NCBI RefSeq assembly: GCF_035582795.1
Contig: NC_134369.1
Location: 58,156,001-58,220,000, forward strand
Length of the DNA: 64,000 nt
Direction of reading: 5' to 3'
Source of the DNA: Mycteria americana
Taxonomy: Eukaryota; Chordata; Aves; Ciconiiformes; Ciconiidae
The translations under genes and the position numbers were made by a program. This document shows, one piece after another, positions 14,159 through 26,000 of the stretch. The notes under the pieces were generated by a model. It saw nothing but the letters and a program-made list of their open reading frames with translations, was not told the origin of the DNA and ran no database searches. How positions within the stretch are numbered: position 1 is the first letter of the stretch; each line of letters opens with the position of its first letter.

Positions 14159-14449
14159 ATAGTAAACATAGCCTGTCAACCCAATAAGCATTTAGCTAGA
14201 AGCATTAAAAAAGAATGTTGAAACAATAAACAATTTTAACCTGTTCTTGTGGCCTCACATAAGATCCAGGTGGAAAAGGACAAACACTATCCTTAATTTT
14301 CCTGGTTCTAGTCATATTGGGTACCAGTCAAAAAGGAAATAGACAATACATGACGTATCATTTGACTTTGGGCAAGTTTGATCTTGGTTGCTGTGAAATC
14401 CAGACCACAGTTAGACTGGGGAAGAACAGCAAAATGGCATGAAGATGCA

Positions 14450-15400
14450 TTTGCTTATTTTCATCAATGACATAGACAGTGGGATTGAGTGCACCCTCAG
14501 CAAGCTTGCAGATGACACCAAGTTCAGTGGCACAGTTGACACACCTGAGAGACGGGATGCCATCCAGAGGGACCTGAACAAGCTCGAGAAGTGGGCCTGT
14601 GTGAACCTCATGAGGTTCAACAAGGCCAAGTGCCGGGTCCTGCACCTGGGTCGGGGCAACCCCGGTATCAATACAGGCTGGGGGATGAAGGGATTGAGAG
14701 CAGCCCTGCAGAAAAGGACTTGGGGATACTGGTGGATGAAAAGATGGACATGAGCCAACAATGTGCACTTGCAGCCCAGAAGGCCAACTGTACCCTGGGC
14801 TGCATCAAAAGAAGCGTGGCCAGCAGGTTGAAGGAGGTGATTCTGCCCTTCTACTCTGCTCTGGTGAGAACCCACCTGGAGTACTGTGTCCAGCCCTGGG
14901 GCCCCCAACATGAGAAGGACATGGACCTGTTAGAGCGAGTCCAGAGGAGGGGCACAAAAATGATCAGAGGGATGGAGGACCTCTCCTATGAAGAAAGGCT
15001 GAGGGAGTTGGGGTTGTTCAGCCTGGAGAAGAGAAGACTCTGGGGAGACCTTATTGCAGCCTTTCAGTATTTAAAGGGGGCTTATAAGAAAGACAGGGAC
15101 AAACTTTTTAGCAGGGCCTGTTGCGATAGGACAAGGTGTAATGGTTTTAAACTAAAAGAGGGTAGATTTAGACTAGATATAAGGAACTAATATTTTACAA
15201 TGAGGGTGGTGAAGCACTGGAACAGGTTGCCCAGAGGGATGGTAGATGCTCCATCCCTGGAAACATTCAAGGTCAGGTGGACGGGGCTCTGAGCAACCTG
15301 ATCTAGGTGAAGATGTCCCTGCTCATTGCAGTGGGGTTGGACTAGATGACCTTTAAAGGTTCGTTCCAACCCAAACTATTCTATGATTTTATGATTTTCT
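14450..15400 (+). mobile_element. 5'-truncated CR1 LINE, frameshifted reverse transcriptase
   Basis: The element starts inside the reverse transcriptase (INDID...LADDTK) and runs to a CR1 tail of TATGATTTTATGATTTT type at about 15380-15400. The coding sequence is split: frame 1 runs to about 14660 (ending around HLGRGNP), and the rest continues in another frame from the YRLGDEG segment to a stop at 15188-15190, which implies an indel near 14660-14665. The C-terminal block [20 protein letters not shown] is intact. Confidence 0.92.
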
Positions 15401-17325
15401 ATTGTTCCTACAAGCCCTTTAGTCTCACTACTTCACTGTTTCTTCCAGACTTCTTCTTTGCTGTCCCCTCTGCTATTAGTACCTACCACTTGGTGGGGAA
15501 AAATACACAAAAGCAACTATTTAGTTTATGTATCCAATTAATTCCCCCAAATAAATAAATAAATAAACCCCACGGTATTATATTAAGGAGTGGGGACACA
15601 TTTTGTCTACAACTGTTTACAAAGAATATTTGATAAATCACTTTTCATAAATGCAAAGACATGTTTGTAAAAGGAGCAGAAGAAACAACACAGCAAGGAT
15701 TAAGAGTGACATGCAACAATAGACTGAGCAAAATTAACCGTCATAAAACTGGTAAACACTGGAGAATGCACTGCTCATACCACGATCATGGCAGGGATGA
15801 CTCACTAGCTGAAGGCCTGTGCTCTGGTGCCATTCCTCTTCCTGTTATTCAAACAAGAACACAATATGTAGCCAGAAGATGCCCAAAACAAGAAAACAAA
15901 ACAGGCAGAGACCTCACCTAAGATTTCTGAAGGGTCAAACAAACAGACCTCTTAGTTCCACAATAACTGTTAACTCTCATGGGTATAAAAAGACATGTTC
16001 AAAAACCAGGTTATCATTGTCAGTCAGAAGGAACCTGAATGATGCAGCAGAGGCTCAGTAGCCAGCATTCATCATAGTCTATGTCACACACAAATAATCC
16101 CAATCAGACTACTTGGACACAGGTATCTAGGAGTTCAAGAATGTGAAAGGAAAGAGTCATCTTACCCAGAAATAAAAATAACCTTCCCCTTTTCTGGTCT
16201 CACACAGAGTTTTGTAACAACCCAATAGCCTTGTGTCCCTTTCACCACCCTCACCCAGAAGACAATAAATGCTTAGAATGAAGGAAGTCAAGCATGCTAT
16301 TGCAGGGACTATTACCGCACTGTGCGAAATCATTGTTATTCAGAAAAAGCAGAAAAGGATTCACACATATCTCCAGTTGTTTCAGGAATTAGTTGCTGCC
16401 AGTCATTTGACACTATAAGAAGGTTACAAAAATTACAGAATTTTCATATTCAGACTCCAGAACTAAGTGGAGCTACTGCTCTTGGGTTTAGTTACTATGA
16501 TCAACAAATCTTTGCCTTCCATATCTTTAGAATGAGATAGTTTGGATTTTGCTAAATGATGGTGGCCACATCTGTTTAATTTTCACTGCATCACTGCATT
16601 GATGCAGAAAAGACCTAAACCATTCGTTCTTGTGCTCCCTGCATACAGCACCCAGGTCAGCTTGTGGTTCAATCCCTTGAGCCATTCGTCACCACTCTGC
16701 TGCCAAAAGCAAACTTCCCTTTCACTTTTCTGGCTCAAGAAAGTGCCCAGTCAAAGCTTCCATTCTCCACACTTGATTTTAGCACAAATCAGTAAGATAC
16801 TAGCAGGAAAGCACCTTTGGATTCACTTTAAAATCCTCTACTAGTAAACTGCGTTGAAAGTGTTATAAAAGTCAAACCCATTCCTTCCCCTGTAATTCAT
16901 GGTTTGTATTAACACTTGGTAGGTGTGTGGGTAAACCCAAGACAAACAGCACACATTACCTTGTGGGAAAAAGCATAGGGGAGAACCACAATAGCATATT
17001 TGGTTCTGTAATTTCTCTCCATACAGGAAAGAAAACAGTCTTTCCTTTTACAAAAGAGGTTGACAGGGTCAGGAGTTATCCTTTTCCCAATAAGAGGTAC
17101 CATGCATTTTAAAGTAAAACTGAAATAAAAATATAAATAATTCACACCCATAAAAGCTCAAAGAAACACATTCAGGGGCTAATGCTAACACCTCCTATAC
17201 ATAGTCAGTTTGTCTGGAACTGTAGCATATCTTAAAATTTCAGCTTTTGACTGTGCCATTTAGATGCAGCTCATAAGAAAGAGTAAGAGAAGCTGTGTCC
17301 TTTCATCACCTGATGGATCAGGGCC
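15401..17325. other. Non-coding, nothing recognised
   Basis: Between a CR1 tail and the second LTR type. It holds only the (AAAT)n microsatellite and chance open frames. Confidence 0.6.
15549..15567. repeat. (AAAT)n microsatellite
   Basis: Four to five AAAT units. Confidence 0.9.
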
Positions 17326-17330
17326 TGGCC

Positions 17331-18044
17331 TGTCGCGGATGGAGTGAGCGTGCACTTCACTCGTTAGAGAGAAGTAAAAATATAGTTTATTGATACAGAA
17401 TAGGGAGTTAACAAAGTTCAATGCGACAGTGTTTTAACAAGATTCGATGGCGAGGTGCACTCGATTATTTACTGCATAGAGGACAGGGTCAGACAAAACT
17501 GTCAGGGAGACCCTCCCGTTGAGTCATGAGGTTCGGAAAGGATCCCCTTGCTTTCTAAACTCCTTCTCAGAGAGGAGTCTAGGTGCGGCTGGATCCAGTC
17601 CTAGTCCCAGACTTGGTCAACGGTTTATGTCTAAAGGATTATATATGTGCGCAATCAATCCTTTATATCACTTAGCTAAGATTTCAAAGTTTAGCATGCT
17701 GTTAGTCACTTACCGAGGATCTGTTGCGGCAAGGAATCTCTCAACCTCGAGGAGTAGCTTTGAGAGCTGTCCCTGCTCAAGGGGAGATCCTGGCGTGCAG
17801 CCCGCTGCCGTGCAGGAGAGCTCAAAGGGCCCTGGGCTGTCCACTATTTAAGGAGTAAGATGATTGACTTATGGTCATATTTGCATATCAGCAAGAGGTT
17901 TAGATCCCTGCTTCAGGCAGCCCTTGGCTACTTTGTTGCTATTCGTCCTCAAGGTCCAGCATAAGCTGGATGCAGCTATCGGGATGACTCCCACTGATGG
18001 TTACTGCTTGTGCAGGGAGCGGGGGGGTGGAGCACACCGCCACA
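17331..18044 (-). mobile_element. Solo LTR of a different ERV family
   Basis: This 714-bp block has TG...CA ends and a perfect 5-bp target duplication TGGCC (17326-17330 and 18045-18049). On the minus strand it has a poly(A) signal AATAAA (17386-17391) near its 3' end and TATA-like boxes at 17662-17667 (TATAAA) and 17638-17645. It has no similarity that I can see to the ERVL-like LTRs. The open frames inside (for example 17519-17851) are not retroviral. The family name cannot be given from sequence alone; the 5-bp duplication fits ERVL or a related class. Confidence 0.85.
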
Positions 18045-18049
18045 TGGCC

Positions 18050-18639
18050 CTGCAGAGAAGTTCAGTAGTTTGCATTGATCAGGAGTCAAATGGCATTACG
18101 TTGCCCACCTGTCAGCTTTCAGCATGACTTTTAGGCCTCAGGAAAGGAGAAATACTTTCCTGCCAAGCAGTGTTTCCTCTGCCTCCCAGCAAACATTAAC
18201 TATTGCATTTTGTAGCTGTCACAGTGCTATTTAATTCCATGTAGTTGCAACAATTTGTGTTGATGTAAAATCTGCTACCAGGAATCTGGCAAAAAGATGC
18301 TAGAAGAAGACAACAGTACATACATGCTGACAAGAGCAAAACAAAAACATCAGAATAAAGGCACATGTGGAATGTTTTACAAAAATAAGTTGCCAGGTAT
18401 TTTACAGTGTATGCTACAAACACATCAACAGCTTTCAAGTGCATATAAGCTTGTGTTAGAATATTTATACCTAAAACTTAATTTCCCTTAAGTTTAGCAT
18501 GTATGGATCTGAATGTCTATAAAAACTGCCTTGGGCATCTGTGTTATCTTACTGGGGCTGTAGTTCACCAAACCTGAGAAGTCAGTAGCATTTTCATATA
18601 AAAGATGCAAGACCCAGACATAAGCAGAATATATCCTGG
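18050..18639. other. Non-coding, nothing recognised
   Basis: Unique-looking spacer between the solo LTR at 17331 and the CR1 at 18640. Confidence 0.6.
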
Positions 18640-20001
18640 CTAACCAGGGAGGTCCCAGTTGACTGGAGGTTAGCAAATGTGACACCCATCTGCAAGAAGG
18701 GCCAGAAGGAGGATCCAGGGAACTACAGGCCTGTCAGTCTGCCCTCGGTGCTGGGGAAGGTTATGGAGCAGATCATCTTGAGTGCCACCACGTGGCACGT
18801 ACAGGACAACCAGGTGATCAGGCCCAGTCAGCACGGGTTTATGAAAGGCAGGTCCTGCTTGACTAACCTGACCTCCTTCTATGACAAGGTGACCCGCTTA
18901 GTGGATGAGGGAAAGGCTGTGGATGTTGTCTACTTAGACTTTAGTAAAGCCTTGGACACCATTTCCCACAGCATTCTCCTGGAGAAACTGGCTGCTCATG
19001 GCTTGGACGGGTGTACACTTCGCTGGGTAAAGAACTGGCTGCATGGCTGGGCCCAAAGAGTAGTGGTGAATGGAGTTAAATCCAGTTGGCAGCCAGTCAC
19101 AAGTGGTGTTCCCCAGGGCTCTTTGCTGGGGCCAGTTCTATTTAATATCTTTATCAATGATCTGGATGAAGGGATCAAGTGCACCCTCAATAAGTTTGCA
19201 GATGACACCAAGTTGTGCGGGAGTGTTGATCTGCTTGAGGGTAGGAAGGCTCTGCAGAGGGACCTGGACAGGCTGGATCAATGGGCCGAGGTCAATTGTA
19301 TGAGGTTTAACAAGGCCAAGTGCCAGGTCCTGCACTTGGGCCACAGCAACCCCATGCAACGCTACAGGCTTGGGGAAGAGTGGCTGGAAAGCTGCCAGGC
19401 AGAAAAGGACCTGGGGGTGTTGGTTGACAGCCGCCTGAATATGAGCCAGCAGTGTGCCCAGGTGGCCAAGAAAGCCAATGGCATCCTGGCTTGTATCAGA
19501 AATAGCGTGGCCAGCAGGACTAGGGAAGTGATTGTCCCCCTGTACTCGGCACTGCTGAGGCCGCACCTCGAATACTGTGTTCAGTTTTGGGCCCCTCGCT
19601 ACAAGAGAGACATTGAGGTGCTGGAGCATGTGCAGAGAAGGGCAACGAAGCTGGTGAAGGGTCTGGAGCAGAAGTCTTATGAGGAGCGGCTGAGGGAACT
19701 GGGGTTGTTTAGCCTGGAGAAAAGGAGGCTGAGGGGAGACCTTATCACTCTCTACAACTACCTGAAAGGAGGTTGTAGCAAGGTAAGTGTCGGTCTCTTC
19801 TCCCAAGTAAAGCGTTGTCAAGCACTGGAACAGTCTGCCCAGGGAAGTGGTTGAGTCACCATCCCTGGAGGTATTTCAAAGACGTGTAGGTGTGGTGCTT
19901 AGGGACATGGTTTAGTGGTGGACTTGGCAGTGCTAGGTTAACGGTTGGACTTGATGATCTTAAAGGTCTTTTCCAACCTAAATTATTCTATGATTCTATA
20001 T
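18640..20001 (+). mobile_element. 5'-truncated CR1 LINE with open reverse-transcriptase frame
   Basis: An open frame of 391 codons (18679-19854) encodes most of a CR1 reverse transcriptase. It contains [27 protein letters not shown] and the catalytic FADDTK box, followed by the typical C-terminal block ending [20 protein letters not shown]. The 5' part of ORF2 (endonuclease) and ORF1 are missing. Near 19808 roughly 80-90 bp present in the copy at 59272-59766 are deleted, which replaces the normal C-terminus. The 3' end is the usual CR1 tail of short ATTCTATG-type repeats at about 19980-20001. It is among the youngest CR1 copies here. Confidence 0.93.
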
Positions 20002-23000
20002 TGTTCCCTGAGGTACATGGCTGTTTTTGACTGAAAATCCATTAGCTTTTTAAAATAAAAATAATAAATAAAATACAAACAGTCCAATCACCACAGCATC
20101 CCAGCTGGAATCACAGCAGTCATTGTTTTGGTAGCTTTTCACAGAAAACAGTTTTTTGAGTTTGTGTGGGACTTGCTCCACACTGCCATTTAAGCTATGA
20201 GAAATAGACTCTCCCATCAACACATCACCAACCTGCAGGGAAGGCAGGCTACAAAGAATCATAGGGGACACCACTCCCTTCTGATGCTTCCCCTACCAAA
20301 TGGCCGAATTCTGTGATACTCCCTCCTGTGCCATGTTGCTTCACTGTTCCCCCTTCTCCTAGCAAACGGCAGATCACACAGCTGCCATATTTGGGGCACT
20401 AATAACCAGTGCTTTTATCACAGCCATTCTCACAGCTACAATTCCTAACAGCTATCTTAAAAGGCTATTGTTGCACTCTATCCCATGCACCAAAGAGATC
20501 ATGGTTCCTGTGTTTGCATTACATCTCTTTAGTAGAACTTAATGGACTAGCACAAAGGAGCTAAAAAATGAACCACGCGGCAAAATTTGGCCCGAGGAGC
20601 TCAGGAAGAGAACAGCGTGCAGTGGCAGTTTTAAACAAAGCCCAGTGCAACTGAGGAGGCACGTGGAGATTAAAAGTCTCCTTAATCTCTAGTTGAAAGT
20701 GAAGTAGTGTTGAACTACAACAGTTAATTTGGGGGTGTTCAAGCCAAAGGATATTAGGAAAAGGATATTTGCTTAGCTTGTACAACATATGTCTTCACTT
20801 GTACACTTGCAGGGTTGGATACAGACAGCAGCGTGCATCCTTGAAGTTCTCTCGAGATACAGAGGAACTCATAAATCTTGGAGCTTCCAATAAGAGTGAA
20901 AAAGAACTGATTTTAATGAGGAGAAGCAGCAAGTTTCCTTCCTGAATGGAGGAGCTTAATTTGAGGCACATCTGTAACACTGTTTACAGGAAAATTTCAG
21001 TAACTGTGAGGATAGATGCACTACCCAGTATTTCAGTTTGGGGGGTTTTTGTTGTGGGGTTTTGTTGGTTTTTTTTTAAATCTTTTTCCTGGTGCTAAGT
21101 GGTTACAATCAATCCCACCTAATGCCTACAAAGGAAAGGAGGAAAAACATTTACACAAAACAGCAGAAAAACACAACCTAAGCCATAACTTCCTGCAGCA
21201 CTATATATCAGAACTAATCCCATACACCAGCGTGCAGTGGCACCCTCGTGAGGAGCTTGGTCAGATAGAGCTGTTTGGGAAGCAAGAAAGACATGCAATC
21301 CTAAATGCTGTTTGTCTGTAAATGCAATGAAAAGCTATAGAGTTACCACTCAGTAGCAGAGAGATGCCAGGCATTACTCTGGGGATAAATCTACGTAACG
21401 TTAGACTGCCAGCTCCTTGTGAAGGTAATAACCCCTTGCTTGGAAGAGTGGCCAAATTGTGATTAATGCTAGAGAAGAAGCAGGGCCAAGAGTTGCAGTC
21501 ATGGCAATACTCCCTCCAATACTTCTGGGCGCACAGATAAAAATCACTACTTCCACACCTTACAAATGGACATTCTCATCCCAGTATCATTGACTGCTAC
21601 AGCATGAGCGGACCTATCAAAGGTATGGAAAAGCAGGGTCCCATGCTTGCTCTGTTCATTCTAGTGTCATTTCCTTGGTCTCACCCAGTGCAGATTCAAC
21701 TTCTGGCTATTTAGCTGAAGATATTTTTACTGCTAAAAGAGCACCACAGCATTCATTGGTCTCTGTGGTTTTCTGTATATGCTTGCAAAGGGATAGGTTG
21801 AGATCCACTCCACTACTTCCAAAGGTGAATGCTGCTCCTTTCACAGAACTGAAGAGGTCTGATTCTGACTCTATACCTGCATGATACCAGGTATACAGGA
21901 TTCACTTTTCAAACAAAAGGGTTCTTCCTCTGGTAAGTAAGCTGCAAATATTTGCATCAGCATTGTCTTTGCTTCTCTGCTGATATTCTGTGCATCTGTA
22001 GTCAACCTTTGTCTCCTTAGAAGGCTTTCAGGACTAAACCCATTGTACAGTCCTTCAGTAGCTCACACGCCTTCTAAATGCTGATTAATTCAACCCCCCT
22101 TACAATAAGAAAAAGAAAGTACTAGAACTCTTAATTGTAGGAAGTAAAGAGCATGTCTTTATGACTTAGAGAAATAATGTTTTAAAATAAATGCAACACA
22201 TTTTCTTTTGAATGGCCAGAAACATGTAAAAGACAAAAAACTCTTCTCATTCCAGAAAAACGTAACTGACCAAAACGGATGGTTGTTTAAACCAGAACAC
22301 ATGCCAAGCAGCTAAGGCTCAGTGATGATACAAAAACCTCACAGCTGACAGAAAACTGTCCAGATAAAATTTATTTAGGAGAATCAGACTCAGTCCAGGG
22401 CAAGGAAAAGGAAATTAATCAGCATCCTATGTAGAGAAAGTGCCCAAATCTCTTCGATTGCTGATTTTAATCAGTGAGTCTTGGAAAACACTGAGTTTGT
22501 AGGGGAAGTAGACACACGACTTAGCTGCAAGAAAAGCTTCTTCTAGGAGCCTGACCAGCATGCATGTGCACACAGACAGACCTTAAGAGCTGCCCTTCAT
22601 CTGAGCATAGCTTCTCTCACTTGCATGGTCAATAGTGCAAGTCACCTGTTCACATGGGGACTCCTGCTCAAACACTAACACTCAAAGCTGTAGGTCCCTG
22701 TCAAAAAGCCAAGGACCACTGCCCTCTTCCAAACCCAGGAATGCAAAGACCGCCATAGCTTTGCCAGTAGGGTGGGAAAGAAGAAAACATGCTTGGAAAA
22801 GGTCAGTAATTAAGCAGTAAAATCACGAGGTAAGATTTTTCTCCCCCAGAAAGTGCTGGCAACAGTCCTAAACAACTACCAAGGCAACCAATTCCCCCAT
22901 TATATTTACTCTTTGCTCACTGTTGTCTTGAATTAACAGAGTCCAATATTCAGATACATTCTCTCTCAGTTTCCTAGAGAAATGCTAACTGAGCAGGAAA

Positions 23001-26000
23001 GCTCCCATGTAACCTAGTTCAAAGTGACTAAAGCTTTCACAATTACAATTATGACTCTCAGCTGTGGCATCTTGCAGCCATCCAGACAATTGTTTCCTCC
23101 AAAACCAGAAAATGACAGGGGGAGGAAAGGGGAAATTTCTCTCACTCACTTGAGTTCGACCTATTCCAGCTTTATGCGAACGTACTGAAGATTCGTTTTA
23201 TCTCCTTGATACTTAAATTTGAAGAGAATATTGACTGAAGTATTACAAATGGCCAGCTGCATGTGAAGACTGGCTCATGTGTTTGTTACCTCGCTCACAT
23301 CCCTGAACCACTAATGGTTCCTCCTTTGCAGAGCTTTGCCTCTCTAAAGCTTTTGAGATGATTGCATGCATTTGTTTCCCCTTTCAGCAAGTCTCCATGG
23401 CAGACTAGCTGCTGGCAGCACCTGCCTCAGCCTCCTGAAAAGGCTGTAGAGCACTCCTCACCTCCTCTTCCAGAAGCTGTCCACATTCCTCAAGTGTACT
23501 GAGTAGATCTGGCTACAGCTGGGTTTTATTACATTACTATAAATGAGCCAGCAGAGTCCCTCCTATGAACACATAGAAGATGCCTTAAAATCAAAGCAGA
23601 ATTTTGCTGCACTGTATTTGCAAAATTATGTTAATGTTTATACTAAACCCATGTCCAACCAAAACCCAAAATCTAGAGATAGTCCTAAAATGTTTATTCA
23701 GGTACAGAAGGACTTAAAGAAAGAAATGAAAGAAAAATGCAGAATGAAGGTCTTTGAGATTTGAGTCCTGAGATTACACAATCAAACTAGAACTGGTGCA
23801 GGGAAAGCAGGGATAGACCAGGGGAAGATATCGCTGATAGGAGAACATGACTCAACTAGTGGCAATAAAGAAAGAAAATGCACTGAGCAGCTATTATGAC
23901 AGATTCAGAGAAAGAAAAGGAAAATGACTGGAAAGCAAAGCAGTTATTCCTGTTGGGAAAAGTGCAAGTGAGAGTATTGCCCTAGTACTATAAAGGAAGA
24001 ACCAATGGAGAGCAGGGGTCAAGTACTTTCCCTGGTAGATCCCATTGACCTCAATGTAGACCATGTATAATACAAACAGCTCCAAGTGTTTTCTTGAATC
24101 TTTTACTTTCAGAATTAGTATTTTGTGGGAAACTAAGAGAGTGGACTGTTCTTTTCTCTGCTCACCTCTTACTTAAATGAAGATGTATCCTTTGTGTGGA
24201 ATTCTGCAACCACGGTTGCCATTTCAGATTTCAGTTTAATTGCGTAAATATTAGAGGAAAACCAGGTATGCCTCTTACGAACAGTGTAAAATTAGTTCTC
24301 TGTGAATTATCTCAAATGCCGAATAAAAGTCAATGTAGTAGGAAAAAGGCTCTTCTCTGCTCTTAGGGTATCATTCTGTTTCATATAGAGATCTCATCAA
24401 TAAGCTTGAAAAAACTTTGGTCCAATTTAAATCTTTAAGAGGTATTTGGATTCTGTATTAGTTCTCAGCAGTTTGAGCATCCAGAGACTTCTGCTGATGA
24501 AGAGCAGTGTCTTCCAGAAACATAAACAGTGAATTTCTTCCCAAGAAAGAGAAGTATGTAAGACTGTAAATGAGATATTTGATCTTTTCTGTTTTAAAGA
24601 CCCAAGTCCTCCAAAAAGCTGACTTGATTAACTCTCGATTGTGTCTAACACCAGTAAAAAAAAATGCACTCACCATTCCCCAAAATCCAGATCAGATTTG
24701 TGTGTGTGTGTGTGCACGCATGCTCATGCACAATTCTGGAAGCTGCTGTGCAAACACATGACTGTTTTACACATATACTCTGGCACATCAATATTTTAGC
24801 TGGATTTGTGCTGTTTACCACCCATATTCAAATATCAGTGGTCTCATACTGGATACAGTAGATAAACGTTGCTTTTAAAATATAGTATGGGAGAAAATCC
24901 AGGAATATGATGTCATCAACAGAGGGATTAGTCTGTTCTGTTCAGGGAGGGGCAGAAAACCAGAAGTTAGACTCATTCACACAACAGAAGGAGCTTGGCT
25001 GTTCCCGGAGACGTGTTGCACTTCACTCATTTGTACCTCCTCAGTGGTGAATTTGCAGTCAAGGTATGTGTTTCCGCTTCACTTTAATATGAAAAGTTCT
25101 CATTATTTAAATTCAGTATGGTTTGTTGCTTCTTGGAACCCGCTTCTTGAATTCTTAATATGTTTCTGGTTCAGTGACAAAAGAGCTGATATTATTAGTG
25201 TTCCAGGAGCACAGAGGAGAAAAATAATTATTGCTAATATGATTTTGTAACTTGTCAGGTTTTGCAGAGCTGTAGCATTTACAGAAAAATGCTTTATTTC
25301 AAAGTACCCAACCTGCCAAAAGCACAGGGCTTTTCACTGCCATAGATACTGCCCAGTGTATGGGCTACTGGAGGATAAGGATTTCGCCTGTCAGGAAGAC
25401 ATTTCGTGTCTCTGATCTCACCATGGGCACCCGTTCTTTCACCTCACAAAAAAAGCAGAAAGTGCAAGCAGCTAACTTTGTTTCCAACTGAGAAATTACC
25501 TACAAAATAGTAGGGAGAAACCAGAGGCAATTCTGCTCTGTACATACTGATCGTTTTCTCTCAGTTTATTATTTTGATTGTAAACTTTGTGGGGCAGGAA
25601 GTGTGTATGTGTGTGTACCTTACACAGCTAACCTGTCTCATCTGCATTGATTGAATTGCAAAGACTAAACTTTTAAAGCTATTTCTTATGTTACAAGGAA
25701 GAAAAGTTTTGGATCGCCTTTAAGCAACATTATCAATTTATTTCTAACATCTGTATCCAAATAAAAAAATGCAGTAAGAGCATGATTTATAAGATGCTGA
25801 TAAAAACAAAGAAAAGCTTAGAACTGGGATTGTAATTAGGATCATATAACAAAAAGACTAAAGGTTGAAATATATGCTATACTTTTAGCTATTCATTTTC
25901 CATTACTTAGTATCCTAAGCAGCCGTCTTAGTGTAATAATAACAAAACAGCCATAAAACCAAAAGAGTTCAAATAGTTTGTCATTAGAATCCTTGTTTTA

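Noticed and set aside
14358-14911. Overlapping minus-strand open frames of 136 and 166 codons
   Set aside because: They are antisense to the CR1 reverse transcriptase at 14450-15400; CR1 coding strands commonly leave open antisense frames.
17519-18127. Open frames of 110 and 87 codons
   Set aside because: They lie inside or across the edge of the solo LTR at 17331-18044 and have no retroviral protein features.
19138-19821. 227-codon minus-strand open frame
   Set aside because: It is antisense to the 391-codon CR1 RT frame and has no family features.
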